Below, piece after piece: positions 22,413 through 36,100 of a stretch of 64,000 nt of DNA. Position 1 is the first letter of the stretch. Each line of letters begins with the position of its first letter. Where the stretch lies: contig CM074860.1 in the NCBI GenBank assembly GCA_037501455.1, positions 40,992,501 through 41,056,500 on the forward strand, read 5' to 3'. Under the pieces are notes generated by a model. It searched no databases. It was not told the DNA's origin and saw only the letters and a program-made list of their open reading frames with translations. Both the position numbers and the translations under genes were made by a program. The DNA is from Lantana camara (lineage: Eukaryota; Streptophyta; Magnoliopsida; Lamiales; Verbenaceae).

Positions 22413-24302
22413 TGTAACACCCCAAACGGAAGGTGCCACATCCCCCACACTCAGACCCGACCCCGCATATGAAACAGAAAATCCATACATGTGCCAGATC
22501 AGAGCTAACGGGAACTCACACACTCACTATGCTAGGTGGAACTAAACCTTCGAAACCATATATAAAAAAAAAACAAAGGAATATAACAAATGCGGAAGCA
22601 TAACAAGTAACTCATAACTAGTACAAACATCATAATACGGGTTCAACTAACATAGTTACCTAGTCCCGAAAATTCATACATAACATAAATCATAATCATC
22701 AATACGGGTTCAATCTATCTCTAGAAGTCTGTCCCGAATCATTAACATAAAATCAATACAATATACGGTGGTGTGACTCGGACTAGACCACAAGACTTGA
22801 CAGACTCGAACTCCAGCCTAGCGCTCCAAGCCTGTAGAAGAAAACTAGAAACAAAGTCGGGTTCAGTCTATAGAAGACCGGTAGGTGTAAAACAGGGCAT
22901 AATATAATAGTATTGCAGAATTTAAACATACACGCATGCAAGCTATAATCCCGTGCGAGGTTTTTGAGATATTTCTCCAACTGGGTAAAAACAAAGGAAA
23001 ACAACGCTCGGGATTACAACGATCAATTTCATAATTCATAATCATTCATGAGGTCATTACGTGAGCCCTGGCGGGTGGGCGAATATCTCCAACCTACTCC
23101 TCGTGTGTGCATATCAATTCAATCTTTCACGTTAGCGATCATACACATTCATACATAATTGTTCATATTCATTCATAATCAATCATAATCATTATCATTC
23201 ATAAACATAAACACTTACACCATTTTCCTCCGGGTGGTGGACGGGTTAGCAAGACCTGACCACCGGTCCATACATGGGCCAATGAGGGTACATGAATCCC
23301 CCAAGGGCACTCAGCTCCCATTCCTCGCTAATCTCCTAGCGAGGGCCGGTATCATCGTCAATGTGGTGGGACTAGTACAAGGGATCACCGTCGGCTCTTG
23401 CCTCCCCGGATCGCCACTTGCACTAAGTCCCTGGGCCAGTGTGTTCAATCATGTCCACGCCAAAAATCATAAGGTGGGAATACATAAAAGAAGGGCTTTA
23501 CGTTGGAAATCATTGACTCTTTTGAAAAGACTCGATATATATATAATTATATTATTTTGGCTCAAATCTTTCATATAAGGGATATATCGGGTCGTTGTAA
23601 CAAATAGAAGAGAAACCCACTTGTATACCTCTTACCGAACAATACCAAGAAGAAAAGGAGACTCGAAAGTGTTCTATGAACTCGGTAAGTCTCCGCCCTG
23701 GAGAAACTGTACAAAGGACAAAGCAGTGTACTTGTGAGACTCAAACTCTAAATGAACCATATACGACGCACGGCATGTTATGCACAGGATATGAGATGCA
23801 TAAGAAGTATAAATTATGTTATGATGTCATATAATCAAGTAATTCGTTCAAGTGTGTTCATAATATGAAGGTTTCAAGCTCAAACGTTCATAATTCATAG
23901 CAATTTAAGTCAAGAATTCCAAATAACAGTTTATAACTCAAATACGACAAATTATAAATTAAATGAATTATAGGCATTCAAATCATTCCATAAATTAAAT
24001 CCATAATTCATAGCATAACATTCTACAATTTAAAGGTCACACTTCATGAAATAATATCATACTATTTAAATCATTAAATTGATAGCACGTAAATTCATAG
24101 CAATTCAAGTCATGAATTTCATATAACAATTATAGCTCAAAGGTAACAAGTTTACAGTTATAAAATAAACAAATAAAGGCATTCAAATTATTTAAATGGT
24201 AAGAGTGAAATAGGTAACAAATTAATTCTAAAATCATAGAATAAATACAATATATTAATTACTACTAAATAAATTAATACTTACATTATATAATATATTC
24301 AA

Positions 24303-24348
<46 letters not shown>
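24303..24348. repeat. AT microsatellite
   Basis: A nearly uninterrupted run of AT dinucleotides within the F LTR, followed by TGCATGC-rich sequence. Confidence 0.9.
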
Positions 24349-24648
24349 TGCATGCACTAATATATATCTAATATATACACACTAGTCATGCATACATATA
24401 TATAGGTATATATAAATACGTACCCTACATGCATAAGTATGTATATATACATATTCACACACAAAATAATACACAATATAAATATGTACATGCATGCAAC
24501 ACTACACACAAAACACATTCACACAAAAATAACACACACTCATTATATATATATACATAATATATATATACAACATACACACAACCTTAATCACACAACC
24601 ATGCACGCACAGGAGCAAACTGCAACAATTAACTTTCAAAAAAAAATG

Positions 24649-24699
24649 AGTTCCCTGGCCGGGGACTTTCACAGTCTAATTCTCCCCACCCGGGGAGAA
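24649..24699. repeat. Two palindromes in F LTR
   Basis: 24649-24667: AGTTCCC-TGGCC-GGGGACT, with one wobble position. 24680-24699: TTCTCCCC-ACCC-GGGGAGAA, a perfect 8-bp stem. They resemble the palindromes of S3 and H in stem and centre. Confidence 0.85.
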
Positions 24700-25985
24700 C
24701 TTTCAGTCGTGAACAACGCAGTAGTAGCGAGGTTTTCCCCTGATCCTTCACTCACACAACAGCAACAACGTTCAAGGCAACAAGGCAGCAAACAAACCAT
24801 AAAAACTCAGCGACAAAGTCATGAATTTCCAGCCCTCAAACTCAACCACAAACCGGCATAAGGAAAGATTTGAAGACAACAACATATTCATGGAGAAAAC
24901 TTGAAATTTCTTGAAGTTCATTAATGGCAACAATTAATACACTCAACCACCATCAAATTCAAGTCCATAAACTCATAAATGAAGCTCATGGGATCAAATA
25001 TTCAGCTTCAAACCATAAAATAGCTCAAAGAAGGCATAAGATTAAAATTTCACATTTAACCTAACTATTCAACCACATATCCATATCTCCATCAATTCTA
25101 ACTCAAATTTAGGGATTCATGGATTAAAATAACCACAAATGAATGTAGATTACAAATATATACTCACCTCTTAAATTGGTTGAAGTTTGGAAGAGATTAG
25201 AGCTCAAAATCTCTCAATTTTGAATAGTAACGGGAATAGTGTTTTTCTTCCAAGTTTGCAGCTAAATCCTTTCTCTCTGGTGTTGGAAATGAAATGAAAG
25301 AGGTGGGATCAGATAGAGCTTCAAGTTGTGAGCTTGTGGGTCCAAGTTTGCATAATTTGGTGGAATATTGGCTAAGTTATGGAGAAAATGACTAAAGGTA
25401 GCAAACCTGCGAACGAAACTTGTTTCGGTTGAATTTCCGGGGTTCAAACGTATTTAGAAAAATATGAGGCTCATCCCATTAAACTCGAATCCTCGATATG
25501 AGTTCAGCGGAGGTGACGGAACTTGAATCCGAGTTCCCGAGCTCAAGATATGGCGCCCGGAACCAAAGGTGCGCTAAATGCTCTTTAGCCCCAATTTGGT
25601 CCCGTTCAAACAAATAAAATTCGTTACCCAATCAAACAAGATCGAAAACATGAACCGAGCATATAAACATGTTCATAACACATAAATCTACGACATACTA
25701 AATTTTTACAAAAATCGGAATTGAATTCGAATAGGATCGGCACGCATTTTATAAGCATAAGATCATTTCATTCATAAATGCATTAATAAAATAAAACAAT
25801 TTCCATAAAATAAAATAAAACTAATATTCATAAAATAATAAAATTTAAACAAATTGACTATAATTAAGATAATTAATTATAATTACATTTATAATAAATA
25901 ATTAATTACAAAATTAAATAATTTAAACGAGCAATTACTTAAACACATACGTCATACTAAACGACTGAAAAACCGAGGCGTTACA

Positions 25986-26477
25986 ACCTCTCCCCCTTAA
26001 AAGAATTCGTCCTCGGATTCACTGTTCACCTGAAAACAATTAATGAGAGAACCCCGTCCCTCGCAAGCAACAAGGAGAGAACCCCGTCTTTCAAAAGCAG
26101 CAAAGAGAGAACCCCGTCTCTCGAACAACAATGACATCAAAAAGTAAACACCAAGATGAAAAAGATTTCAAAACATGAATTACAACAATTAATAATCACA
26201 TAGGTCACACAGGGACACGTAACAAACATCAATTACAAACATAACAAGGAACAACGAAAGTAATCAATTAGCAAGGCATATAACATTAAGAAATCACTTA
26301 AATTTAAATTGCATGTATGCATATGCCATGAATGCTTTAAGTAACGGTCACCATAGTCGAAAGTGTTAACTTTGGTAACATGTTTGCCCAAGACATGGTC
26401 TGGCCCAAAGGCTGGCTCGGTACTTGTCTTGTCTCCCATATCCTTAATGTGTCCAATGACAAGGTGATAGGCCTTTA
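25986..26477 (-). mobile_element. Gypsy F internal region, 3' end with polypurine tract
   Basis: It starts with the polypurine tract (TTTTAAGGGGGAGAGGT on the minus strand) and holds three hairpin repeats. No coding sequence is recognisable. It continues at 30117 after solo LTR S3; the target duplication CTTTA (26473-26477) marks the break. Confidence 0.75.
26045..26122. repeat. Three 30-bp repeats with hairpins in F internal region
   Basis: GAGAGAACCCCGTCTCTC-type units lie at 26045, 26075 and 26105, exactly 30 bp apart. The third has a perfect 6-bp stem GAGAGA/TCTCTC around ACCCCG; the other two have one or two mismatches in the right arm. The C-rich centre recalls the LTR palindromes, but here the units sit in the internal region beside the polypurine tract. 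Confidence 0.9.
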
Positions 26478-26869
26478 TGTAGCACCCGAGCGCAAGGTAC
26501 CACATCCCCCGCACCGAGACCCGACCCGAATATGAAATGGACACTCCATACCCGAGCTAAATCATGGCGAACGAGGACATACACACACGCTATGCTAGGC
26601 GGGACTAACCCTTAAACCATAAAATCAGAGTAAAACAATGAAGCGGAAGCAATAACTGATCATACTATAAACAGTGAGCATTCAAGCTCCAAAAATAGAT
26701 CATTTACAATATGTAAGTATCCAAAAGAGCCATCACGGCATAATCTATCATATACGCTCCAAAATACAATAATCGTAAATATGAGTATGCAAGTGTACAA
26801 CCAAAATACAAGAGCTAGAGACGAATGCAAGACACAATGACTCGAATTCCCGCCTAACTCCCCTGACAC

Positions 26870-29218
26870 CTGCACAACTGAAAATCAAACGGGTTCAGTC
26901 CAAAAGGGACTGGTGGGTATAAAAACAGGGCATAAATATAATATACAACGGCATTTAAACATTCACATGCAAGCTATAATCCCAAGTGAGGTTTTTAAAG
27001 AATTTCCCAAGTGGGTGAGAAGAAATCATCAAAGAGATTATAACAATCAATTTCCAAGAGGTCTTCTGTGGCCCGGCGAGTGGGCGTGCATTATCTCCAA
27101 CCAACACCTTGTGTAATCCATTATTAATGCATCAATCAATTTACCATTTTCGATCATACAATTATTCATTTGTGCACAATCATTGGATTCTAGTCAATTG
27201 GTCATATACACCTTCTTCCTCTGGGTGGTAGACGGGTTTGCAAGGCCCGGCCACCCAATCAATGACCAAAAGGGGTTACATGACTCCCCAGATGACGCCT
27301 GGCTCCCATTCCCCGCCAATCTCCTGGCGAGGGCCAGTATCACCGCAGTTTGGTGGGAACTAGTGTGAGGGATCACCGTCAGCCCATGCCTCCCCGGATA
27401 GCCACTCACACCAAGTCCCCGAGCCCCAATCAGTGCAATCAATCTTGATCTCGCCAAAACAATCTATAGGGTATTAGTAGAAAAAGGGTTTTACGTTCGA
27501 AATCATTTACACGAAAATGACTCAATATATATATACTTATATCTTTGGCTCAAAACTTCGCACATAATGGTATATTGGGTCATTTTATCTAAATAGTAGA
27601 GAAACCCACCTTAAACGGCAAAAAGGAGAACCCAAGAGCCTCACTGACCGGCCTCGTCTCCAACTGGATCAAAATCTGTGCAAGAAAGGTGAAGTGAGAC
27701 TCAAAATGACCCTATAAGATGCTCGACAATGTAATGATCATGATATGAATGCATAAAAGATAATATTATATAATGAACACGTTCATGTGCACGATTAATG
27801 CATTTAAATCATATAAACGAGCCATTCATTCGTTCAAGGAAGCGTTCATATTCATTCAAGTCGTGAATTTCATATTTTATACCAAATCAATCCAAGGAAT
27901 TCAAATAACGATCATATCACGTACTATATCACGTTTACAATTAGAGGATAGACAATTAAATACATTCAATTCAAGATCGAAAATTTAAGAACATGAAATA
28001 GGTAACAATTTAATTCAAAACTTGAAATAAATTAAACAATAATTAATATATAATCAACCAAGCTCTTAAGTAATAAAAATAAAATCATATATTACTTATA
28101 TTCGTACAGCATACATGCAAATTACACCAAATAAAATAATTATACATGAATTAAATAGGTACGTAGCAGCATGCATTTATATATAATTAACCATGCACAA
28201 TACAATAATAAAATGCATGCAAATATTACCAATAAATCAACTTTATATTACATGCATTCAAACATAATTATATATATATGTATGCACGTAGGTATACATG
28301 CACAGTCATGCATTTACAATTCAATCTTAAACTTATTTCATGCATGCAACATAAATACACGCACACACCCTGCATGCATAAATGCATTACATAACACACC
28401 ACATTACATGAAGAAAAGAAAGGCAGCAACAAAACAGCAACACACAGAGCTCCAAATTCAATCTCCCCGCCCGGGGAGATTTTGTACACCAAAAGTCCCC
28501 GCCCGGGGAGCTTCGTGCAGGAGGTTTCTGCACAAAGACTACCCGGTCGGGCCTTTTCACGGCCAAAATCTCCCCGCCCGGGGAGATCTATTTCAGTCAC
28601 GCAGCAGCAGCTCAACAAAGCTTATTCCCCTGTTTTCATTACATAAATACACAGTTGCAGGTAGCAGCACTTAAGGCATCTTATTCAGCATCAAAATTGC
28701 ATCAACAACTCCCACAAATAGACTGAAATTGACAGCAATTAAGCAAGGAAAACGCAGCAGCTGACAACAGCAAAACAGGCCGAAAAATAGGGCAAAAGAA
28801 TGAAAAAACAGAGCAGCAACTTCATGCACAACAAGACCAACCAACACGCAACAAGCAAGGCAAAAAGAAGCAGCAATTAACAGCAAATAATGTCCCAAAA
28901 CGCAACAGCAGCAGTTCAGTACATAAGGAAGAGAAAAGATGCTCATTTCATCCGATTTTTCAAAGTGCCATTAATGGAATCTCATTAAATCTTCAACTAC
29001 CATATAATCAATGATCATAAATGACAAGAGGGAGTTAAGACAACCATTTTCATGCTTTAAATCAACCAAAAGCATCAAGGAATGCATGAGATCTCTATAT
29101 GGTTCCAAAACTCACTATTTATTCATCTTCTCCAAAATCCCATGAAAGCATGCTCAAAAGTGGGGATGCATGGCTTAAAATGACACATATTGAATGTCTA
29201 TTACAACCCTAAGCTTAC
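26870..29218 (-). other. Predicted LTR intron of S3
   Basis: On the minus strand the donor-like CCACAAG|GTAAGCTT lies at 29219/29218 and the acceptor-like TTTTCAGTTGTGCAG|G ends at 26870. The hairpin CAGTCC-AAAAG-GGACTG (26896-26912) is 25 nt from the acceptor. The palindrome array at 28461-28587 lies inside. Splicing is inferred. Confidence 0.5.
28461..28587. repeat. Array of four palindromes in S3
   Basis: 28461-28480 and 28568-28587 are perfect ATCTCCCC-GCCC-GGGGAGAT units. 28494-28512 (AGTCCCC-GCCC-GGGGAGCT) and about 28537-28553 (GACTACCC-GGTC-GGGC) are imperfect. In reverse order they correspond to the four units of gypsy H at 52439-52566. Confidence 0.93.
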
Positions 29219-30116
29219 CTTGTGGATTGGATGAAGTTTGGAGGAGATTTGAGCCTTGAATCTCCAAGTATGGCAAGGGTTACGGGTAAACTGGAGAGCA
29301 GAAGGTTTTGGCTGAGTTTTCTCTAAGTGATGAGGGTTAGTTTGGTTTGGGATGATTAAATCCAGTTAGAGGGTTGAGTTAGGGTTCCAAGGAATCAAAC
29401 CATGGTTAATTTGGTCAAGGATTGAGGAAGATATGGCTCTTTTAGTAAAAGGTGGCAGTTTTGACGAACGTAGCACTTTTCGGTTGAATTTCGGAGATTC
29501 AAATAACTTTAGAAAAATATAAGGCTAAGTTCATTAAACTCGAATTTTCATTACGAGTTCAGCGAAGTTGACGAAACTCGAATCGGAGTTTCCTAGCTCA
29601 AGATATCACATACGGAACCAAGGGTGCGATAATTGCTCATTAGCCCCCGATTTGGATTCCAAGAACAAAATAAATTCGAAACTAATGCAAATGAATCCGA
29701 AAACATGAAACGAACACATATTCGCATTCATAACACGTATATCTCCGACATGTTAAATTTTCACAAAATTTCGGTATCAAATCATACAAATACGAAGCAC
29801 GTTTATAACACTCATGAGCAATGCATAAATAAATTCAAAGAATTTCATAAGATATAACAAAATTTAAATTCATAATGAATAACAAAATTCAATTACATAT
29901 TTAAATAAATAACAAAGTTCACGTTTAAAATATACATTGAATATTAATAACATTAAGATATAATTAAATAATACTAGTTAAATTAAAGAAATATAAATTT
30001 AACATTTTAACATTTAATATAAAATTAAATATACAAATCACTTATAAACAATTAATTAGCGCAATTTGGTAAACATATACGTCATACCTGTACGGCCGAA
30101 ATATCGGGGCGTCACA

Positions 30117-33041
30117 CTTTAATGATTTTATTCGGACTTTTACTTCCTCTAACCTTCTTTGACCCCTCATCGATCACCTATAATCTTCCTTCAGCCAGAC
30201 CAACTCTTTTAAGTAACCAAGCTTTGACCTTCCCATATACTTTTAGAATATTCAACTCGGTGTGAGATTCGAATCCACTATCTTTACCCATACCAAAGTC
30301 TACCATATTCTCGAAGGCAACTGCTCTCGGCAACCTTGAAAATTTAATCCCGATCTTAAGGTATTCATCATTCTGGTTTATCTCAACACGAATCCTTTTC
30401 CATCTTCTCTCAGGTTATCCTTTCATCCTCTTAAAGCCTTTGAGGTTGCATTCGGTTTTCGGCCCGTGAAATTCTTTAATCAAAGATAGGACGTTCTTGA
30501 TGATTCTTAAATTTTGATCCAAGTTCCCCAATGATCGTTCCTTTCGATTCCCTTCGTTTTCTGAATTCCTTTCAGGCCATCACGGAAAAATGACTGGCGA
30601 CCAAGTTAGGCTTCATTTCGTTGGGTGTCGTTCGAACTCCTCCAATACTTAGTTGAATCAACCTCTACGGATACTATCACACAATGTGATAACCTAATGC
30701 AGCTTCTTTTCCCTAAGTTGACATAAAGGTCCCGCAGAATCTCCTCCATAATTCCATCATCTTGAAGATCTGAAGTCCATACGTAGAAATGCTCAACGAA
30801 CCCTCTCCTCTATACCTTGTGGTAATCTTCAACCTGAACTTAGTAACTTAGTTCCCAGTTTGACGGTTTAATCATTAAAACCGTCTTATTCATTTCTGAT
30901 CACCACCACTAGAACTTCCAGGTCATCCTAATTTGTATTTCTGTTGTTCCTACTAAAATGTTTCTTTGGCACAACCTCAAGTTTTAAATTTGTCTCTTGG
31001 TCGTGCTCTCCCCCTTAAAATTTCTACCTTTACATGTTGAACTCCATCTATCCTTCTTTCATCAGAATTTTCGATGAGCAATTTTTCATTAGGAAGGGTT
31101 TTAACCAAAGTTGCAACCCGAAACCTTTGCCCTTCAACTTCTTTTCTAATTCTCTTGATGCCCGGGACCCCTTTCTCTATTTTTGTTCGGTCCGAACACC
31201 CCGAAGTCAACTCTAACTCCCCTTTTTCTTTCTGAAATTCCATTTCCATCAACCTATCCTTTATTTGGAGTTCTTTATTCCCCCGAAGTCATCTTCCTTG
31301 TAATGTGCGACCCAATTATTCTTTCTTATCTTAATTCGAATGTAGCTCGGATGGAATGATGCTTGATAGGTGAGGTGAAGGAACTTACTATCAAGTAAAC
31401 ATTAAAATGCATGTCGGGTTAAGATGACAATGCACGTGGCACATTCGCAAACAATTAAATAAGCAACACATTGAAGCAGTTATATCAATTAGAAATGTCC
31501 ATATATAAATAAAGAAATTGGAATAATTTAAAGCGATGTATGATGCACGCGTAATGAATGCATTACACCTGTCACCGTAGTGGTAAGCTTTAGCTTGACA
31601 ACTTGTTCGTCATTTCTCTAAGTATAACTTGCCTCGAATCGTCGTTCGTTTCCCGTTTCACCACGGTCTTCAAAATCTTCAAAGCTTCCTTATATCAACT
31701 TATGTGTCCCACGGTCCGCAATTGAAATCTTTCGAACCCAACTTCTTCTACGCCCATGGAATCGACATCTTAACTCCCTTCAAAGATGGATCCCCAAATG
31801 AGGTTCCAAATCCTACTCCTAGTTGTCATTCTGCTTGAAGTTCCCTTGAATATTCTTTACAAGTTCAATGATGGAATAAACTCATCTTTCCATTTGCTTA
31901 CACTTGAGCACATAATTTCCCTCCAACAGCTCTTTTGTCTTTCTTTATCGTTTCCATTTGTTGCTCCATGTCTCCCAACTCGAACTTACAACACGAAAAT
32001 TCATCTTAAGTCTAGAAAACAAACTTCATTCCGACCGAAGGTAGAGCCTTTGGCACCTTGGCTTTCCATGAACTTGAAATTGCCATACCGATCGGTTCTC
32101 ACCAACTCCTTCCAATCCGACTTCTTCCTCACCCGAACTCGAGTTCTCTTGATTAAATCACCCCTTAGTTGATCCGAACCTCAAACTAAACACCTTCAAG
32201 GTCTTCCTTCGGTTCTTTCGTGAATTAGATGATCCTAATTGGCCATTGCATAAGCGTATTTACTGATCAATTCATCATAGGTATCGAGTGAAGTAGTAAC
32301 AATGTTAGTTGCAGAACCAACAACCCATGTCGATCCAAGTGAAAAGGAGAAGTCTCCATCGCCATCCAACATTATATTGTGCCCTGAAGAATAATGCTCA
32401 ATTCATCTCTCTTGGCTTTCCCACAAATCTCCAATCACTTCGTTGTCTTGATGGACCCGATTTCTTATCCATACCAAGTCACCACCCATAATTCAGTTAT
32501 CACCCCTATCCTAAACTCCCATCTTCTACCCTTGTTGTAAGAATCACTAATTATCCGAATCTCTCTAATCTCCAAAATCCTCTTTAAGTCACCCTCACCT
32601 GAAACAAGAGCTCGTGACCAGTTGCCGTGATCATGAGAATTGGTCGTGGTTTGATTTAGTAAGAGTATCCTACAATCACAACTCGTCTAAAATATAGATG
32701 CATGCCAGTTAGTAAGTGCATATGACACATTGTTAGCACCAAAAGCACGTATTTAATGAAAATGCAACACATAAGTCAACAAAATTTTAAGTTAAACGCA
32801 TTTAATAATATAATTCCATGTCAAGTTTCAATAACAAATCTCATGATCAATGCGATGCACACGTTGACATGTTGCTCCTAAGCCGTTCGACCTATACTTG
32901 ACACGACACGACACAAGGAACCCTGGTTTTACAACCTAGGGCTCTGATACCACGTTGTCCTAAGCCATACGACCTAGACAAACCCGACTCGACTCTAGAG
33001 CTTCGGTTTTACAATCGACAGCTCTGATACCACTTTAAGGA
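30117..33041 (-). mobile_element. Gypsy F internal region, main part
   Basis: About 2.9 kb ending at the primer-binding site next to the 5' LTR. No gag or pol motif was recognised on either strand. A 91-codon minus-strand frame (30977-31252) contains a second polypurine-like run (TTTTAAGGGGGAGAG, about 31006-31020), and short plus-strand frames near 31629-32491 look accidental. The element thus seems non-autonomous (LARD-like) or heavily decayed. Pieces of a foreign gene could hide here; I could not identify any. Confidence 0.6.
32941..33032 (-). repeat. Duplicated primer-binding site in F
   Basis: TGGTATCAGAGC occurs twice on the minus strand, at 33021-33032 (next to the LTR, the usable site) and again 80 bp further at 32941-32952. 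Each is followed by a version of the leader motif TCTAGGTCGTTCGGCTTAGG (32959-32978 and 32877-32896). The start of the leader has been tandemly duplicated. Confidence 0.85.
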
Positions 33042-33159
33042 TGTGACGCCCGGAGCGGTGGGCCACCACATCCCCCACACCTAAACCCGAACCCACATAT
33101 GAAATGGATTTCCATACATGAGTCCAAGCCCACGTGATTTCCATACATAAGTCCACGTG
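33042..33159 (-). mobile_element. Gypsy F 5' LTR, terminal fragment
   Basis: The LTR end (TGTGACGCCCGGAGCGG on the plus strand) abuts the primer-binding site. It is related to the F 3' LTR but diverged. Element N1 cuts it at 33160; the remaining LTR is not found in the window. Confidence 0.75.
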
Positions 33160-36100
33160 TATAACATCCCGCTCGTCCGGCCCTACAGGTACGTTGTAAC
33201 GAGGGTGTTATTTACGTTTTAATTAATTAATTAAGCAATGGTGTGTTATTTTAATTATTACATAATTATATGAAACTACTTGAATTATTTGATTTAAATG
33301 CCAAAATGTGCCTAAGTGTTTAAATTATTTGAAATCTTGTAATATGTGAATTTATATTATATGAATTTATTTCCCGAGCATGCTAATTTCGTGAATTATG
33401 TGATAAACGTGATTTAAGGATGTAATTGTATAATTTTATAATATGTGGACTTAATTGAAATTTGGTTCTTGGACTTAATTGTAACTTTTTGAAAGTTTTG
33501 GACTCATTTGAAAAATGAGCCTTTTTAGTACACTTGTGTACATTTTAATTCGTATCTCGAGCTACGGCACTCGGATTCGAGTCCCGTCTTCGGCGTTCAA
33601 CTCCTTTCGACGATCCGGATGCAATGGAACAAGTTTTGTAATTTTTTGATGCCGTTTAGACCTCCGACGAAGCGAATTTCAGCCCTTCGTACCTTATTAC
33701 ACCCCTATGACCTATATTTTGAGCTATGGGACCCATCCTTCACCAATTCTTTAAATTTTAAGCCATTTTCAGCCATATATCCTCTCATTTTCTTCCTCCC
33801 TCACACGAGATCAGCAGCCACAAGTGCAAGGAAGAGGGATTTTCACTATTCATCATCTTCAAGCTCAAGATTTGCTCAAGATCTTCTAGATTTCTTTGAT
33901 CTTCAATAATCTGAGGTAAGATCCGTAATCCTTATGATTTGTGCTTCAATATATGCTCCATTTTGTGTCTTATACTTGAGGTTTTATGCATGATTTAAGA
34001 AAGGCATGAATAGTTAGGTTTTCTCCAAAATTTTGAATACATGCTCATATGTGTTTATTATGAGTTCTAAGCTAGAGAATGAGTTCATTTATGTCCCTCT
34101 ATCTGGTTTCATTGCATTAAATACATGGTGGTTATGTGTATTAACGTGCACCATTAATGAACTTGAGCTTATGAAAGAAAATTGGGGGATTTTGGGCTCA
34201 AAACCGAACTGCTGTCACAACTAGTAGTTGCTGTCAATATGCTACTGTTTTAATGAAGTTTTGCATGAATTATGCGCATGTAATGCATGGTAAATGATCA
34301 GATTTCGTGGTGCCCTGTTACATGATGTTGTTGCCCTGCTTTAACTTTCATTTTAGATGCATTATGGTTGAGTTTGAGCCTGAAATGAACTGTTGCACGC
34401 TGCTACTTGTTGTTACCTATTTGCTGTCAGTTTTGTGATGTTTTGAGCATGAATCTTGCATGATTTGAGGCCTAACTTGCATGCAAAGCTCCAGCCCTGT
34501 TTTATGATCATGTTGCATGCATTTAACCTTCATTTAGATGCAAATTGAGTGAGTTTTAGGCTTGAAAAATGGACTGCATACCTGCTGTCAATTTGCTGTC
34601 AGTTTTGTGTTTTTGAGCATGAAATTTGCATGGTTTTGGCTTGAATTTCATTGCTTAATTGCTGCCCTTCTATGCTATGCTATTTCCTTGCATTTAACCA
34701 TCATTTAGAAGCATATTGGATGAGATTTAGGCTTGAAAATTTGCTGCAAACCTGCTGTACGTGTTGCTGTCAATTTTGGGAAATTTTAGCTTGAATTTGT
34801 GCATTTGTTGCTCTCGTTTTGCTGCATTACTACCTTGCATTTTCCATCCTTAATCAACCATTTTTGTTGGGGAAGAGGCTGCTGCTGCTGCAACTCCTTC
34901 GAACATGATGACTTGTCACGGCCGTGTCAAGATTTGAACTAAAATGGACATGGCCGTGTTGGGTTCTCGGATTTGGAAAAATAAATCGGACACGGCCGTG
35001 TCCATTTTGAATTGAAAACCAACACGGCCGTGTCATGCACCTGAATTTTGGAAATTGTTTTGGATTTTCGGCAGCCGCATGTTTGCATGCATGTTATGCA
35101 TTAAAATGTGATTTTTGGAAATTGCATGTTTACGTGGGGCTTGCATGTATTTATTTCCATGCATGAATTGATATTGTGCATGTCTGTATAATTATATATA
35201 TTACATTAATGCATGTGTTTGTGTATAAATAATATTATGCATGCTATGTTTATATATATATAGTTTAGTTAATGCATGGAAATATTGAATTTGTGCATGT
35301 GTGTGAACGTGTGTGCTTGCATGCATGTGGTGTGTGTTGTTACGTGCATGTGCATGAATATATATAATATATGCTAAATTTGTTTATTAATTTGTATGAT
35401 ATGCTATGAACCTTAGTTTAATTTATGTATTTATTTTAAATGAGTGATATGTGCTATAAACCTTATTTAATTTTATGAATCGATTTCTTTATAATATTAA
35501 CTTGTTATATGATATGTTAAAATTCTTGGTTGGATTTTATGAATTTAATTTAATATGAGTTGCATGTGATACCTTGTATAGATTGAAATTTAGATTTAAT
35601 TTAGATGCTCGATTAATTATGCTCTCACGTTCCTTTAAATGACTTAAGTATTTTTCTATGTGCTTGAATGAATTAGAACTTTATCTATTTATTTAATATG
35701 TCAATCCCTTGTCTATTTTATGACTTGTATGCTAAGTGAATATGTTAAGTGTCTTATATTGACTTCATGAATTTATTTGATACGAGATATGATCTTAAGT
35801 GGCTTAAGTGGTACATTTAATGTTTTCTTGCATTTCATGCTCTCTTTATAAACTCGAACTTATTAATGCTTGAGATAAGCCATAATATAGTATTTTATGA
35901 GTTTATTTGATAAGTAGTGAATTTAATTCTCGAATTATTTGTATGATATTTCCTTAATTGCCTCGAGATGCCTAAGTACGAGCTTATTTTGAGTACATCG
36001 CATCATATGCACCCATATGCATCGCCGAGCGTCTAATTGGTCCATATTGAGTCTAAGGTTGTTTTTCTTATTTGTTTTGTCCAGTGGTTCGTCTCGGGGG

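Larger units (their letters stand above)
22832..25167 (-). other. Predicted LTR intron of F
   Basis: On the minus strand the donor-like TTAAGAG|GTGAGTA lies at 25168/25167 and the pyrimidine-rich acceptor TTTTCTTCTACAG|G ends at 22832. A weakened hairpin (CAGTC...GACCG, 22864-22880) precedes the acceptor. Two palindromes lie at 24649-24699. Splicing is inferred. Confidence 0.45.
22413..25985 (-). mobile_element. Gypsy F 3' LTR
   Basis: The LTR reads TGTAACGCCTCGG...GGGGTGTTACA on the minus strand, 3573 bp, inserted in copia E. It carries the shared blocks (CTAGGTGG at 22533, acceptor, donor). The polypurine tract follows at 25986. The partner 5' LTR is the short piece at 33042-33159, roughly three-quarters similar by eye, so the element is old. 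Confidence 0.85.
26478..30116 (-). mobile_element. Solo LTR S3 of a Ty3/gypsy element
   Basis: The LTR reads TGTGACGCCCCG...GGTGCTACA on the minus strand and is 3639 bp. It is flanked directly by CTTTA on both sides (26473-26477, 30117-30121), a 5-bp target duplication. It lies in the internal region of F. It belongs to the same family as the partial LTR of gypsy H at 52161-54655, to which it is the reverse complement over most of its 3' two-thirds. Confidence 0.92.

Noticed and set aside
24439..24861. 140-codon open frame in the F LTR
   Set aside because: Low-complexity AC/AT repeat translation over the LTR, with the palindromes inside it.
31629..32491. Plus-strand open frames in the F internal region as possible host gene
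   Set aside because: Short, partly overlapping, no recognisable domain, and no splice or start context.
26478..33159. LTRs at 26478-30116 and 33042-33159 as the pair of one element
   Set aside because: CTTTA on both sides of 26478-30116 shows it is a solo insertion; the 33042 piece pairs better with the F LTR at 22413.
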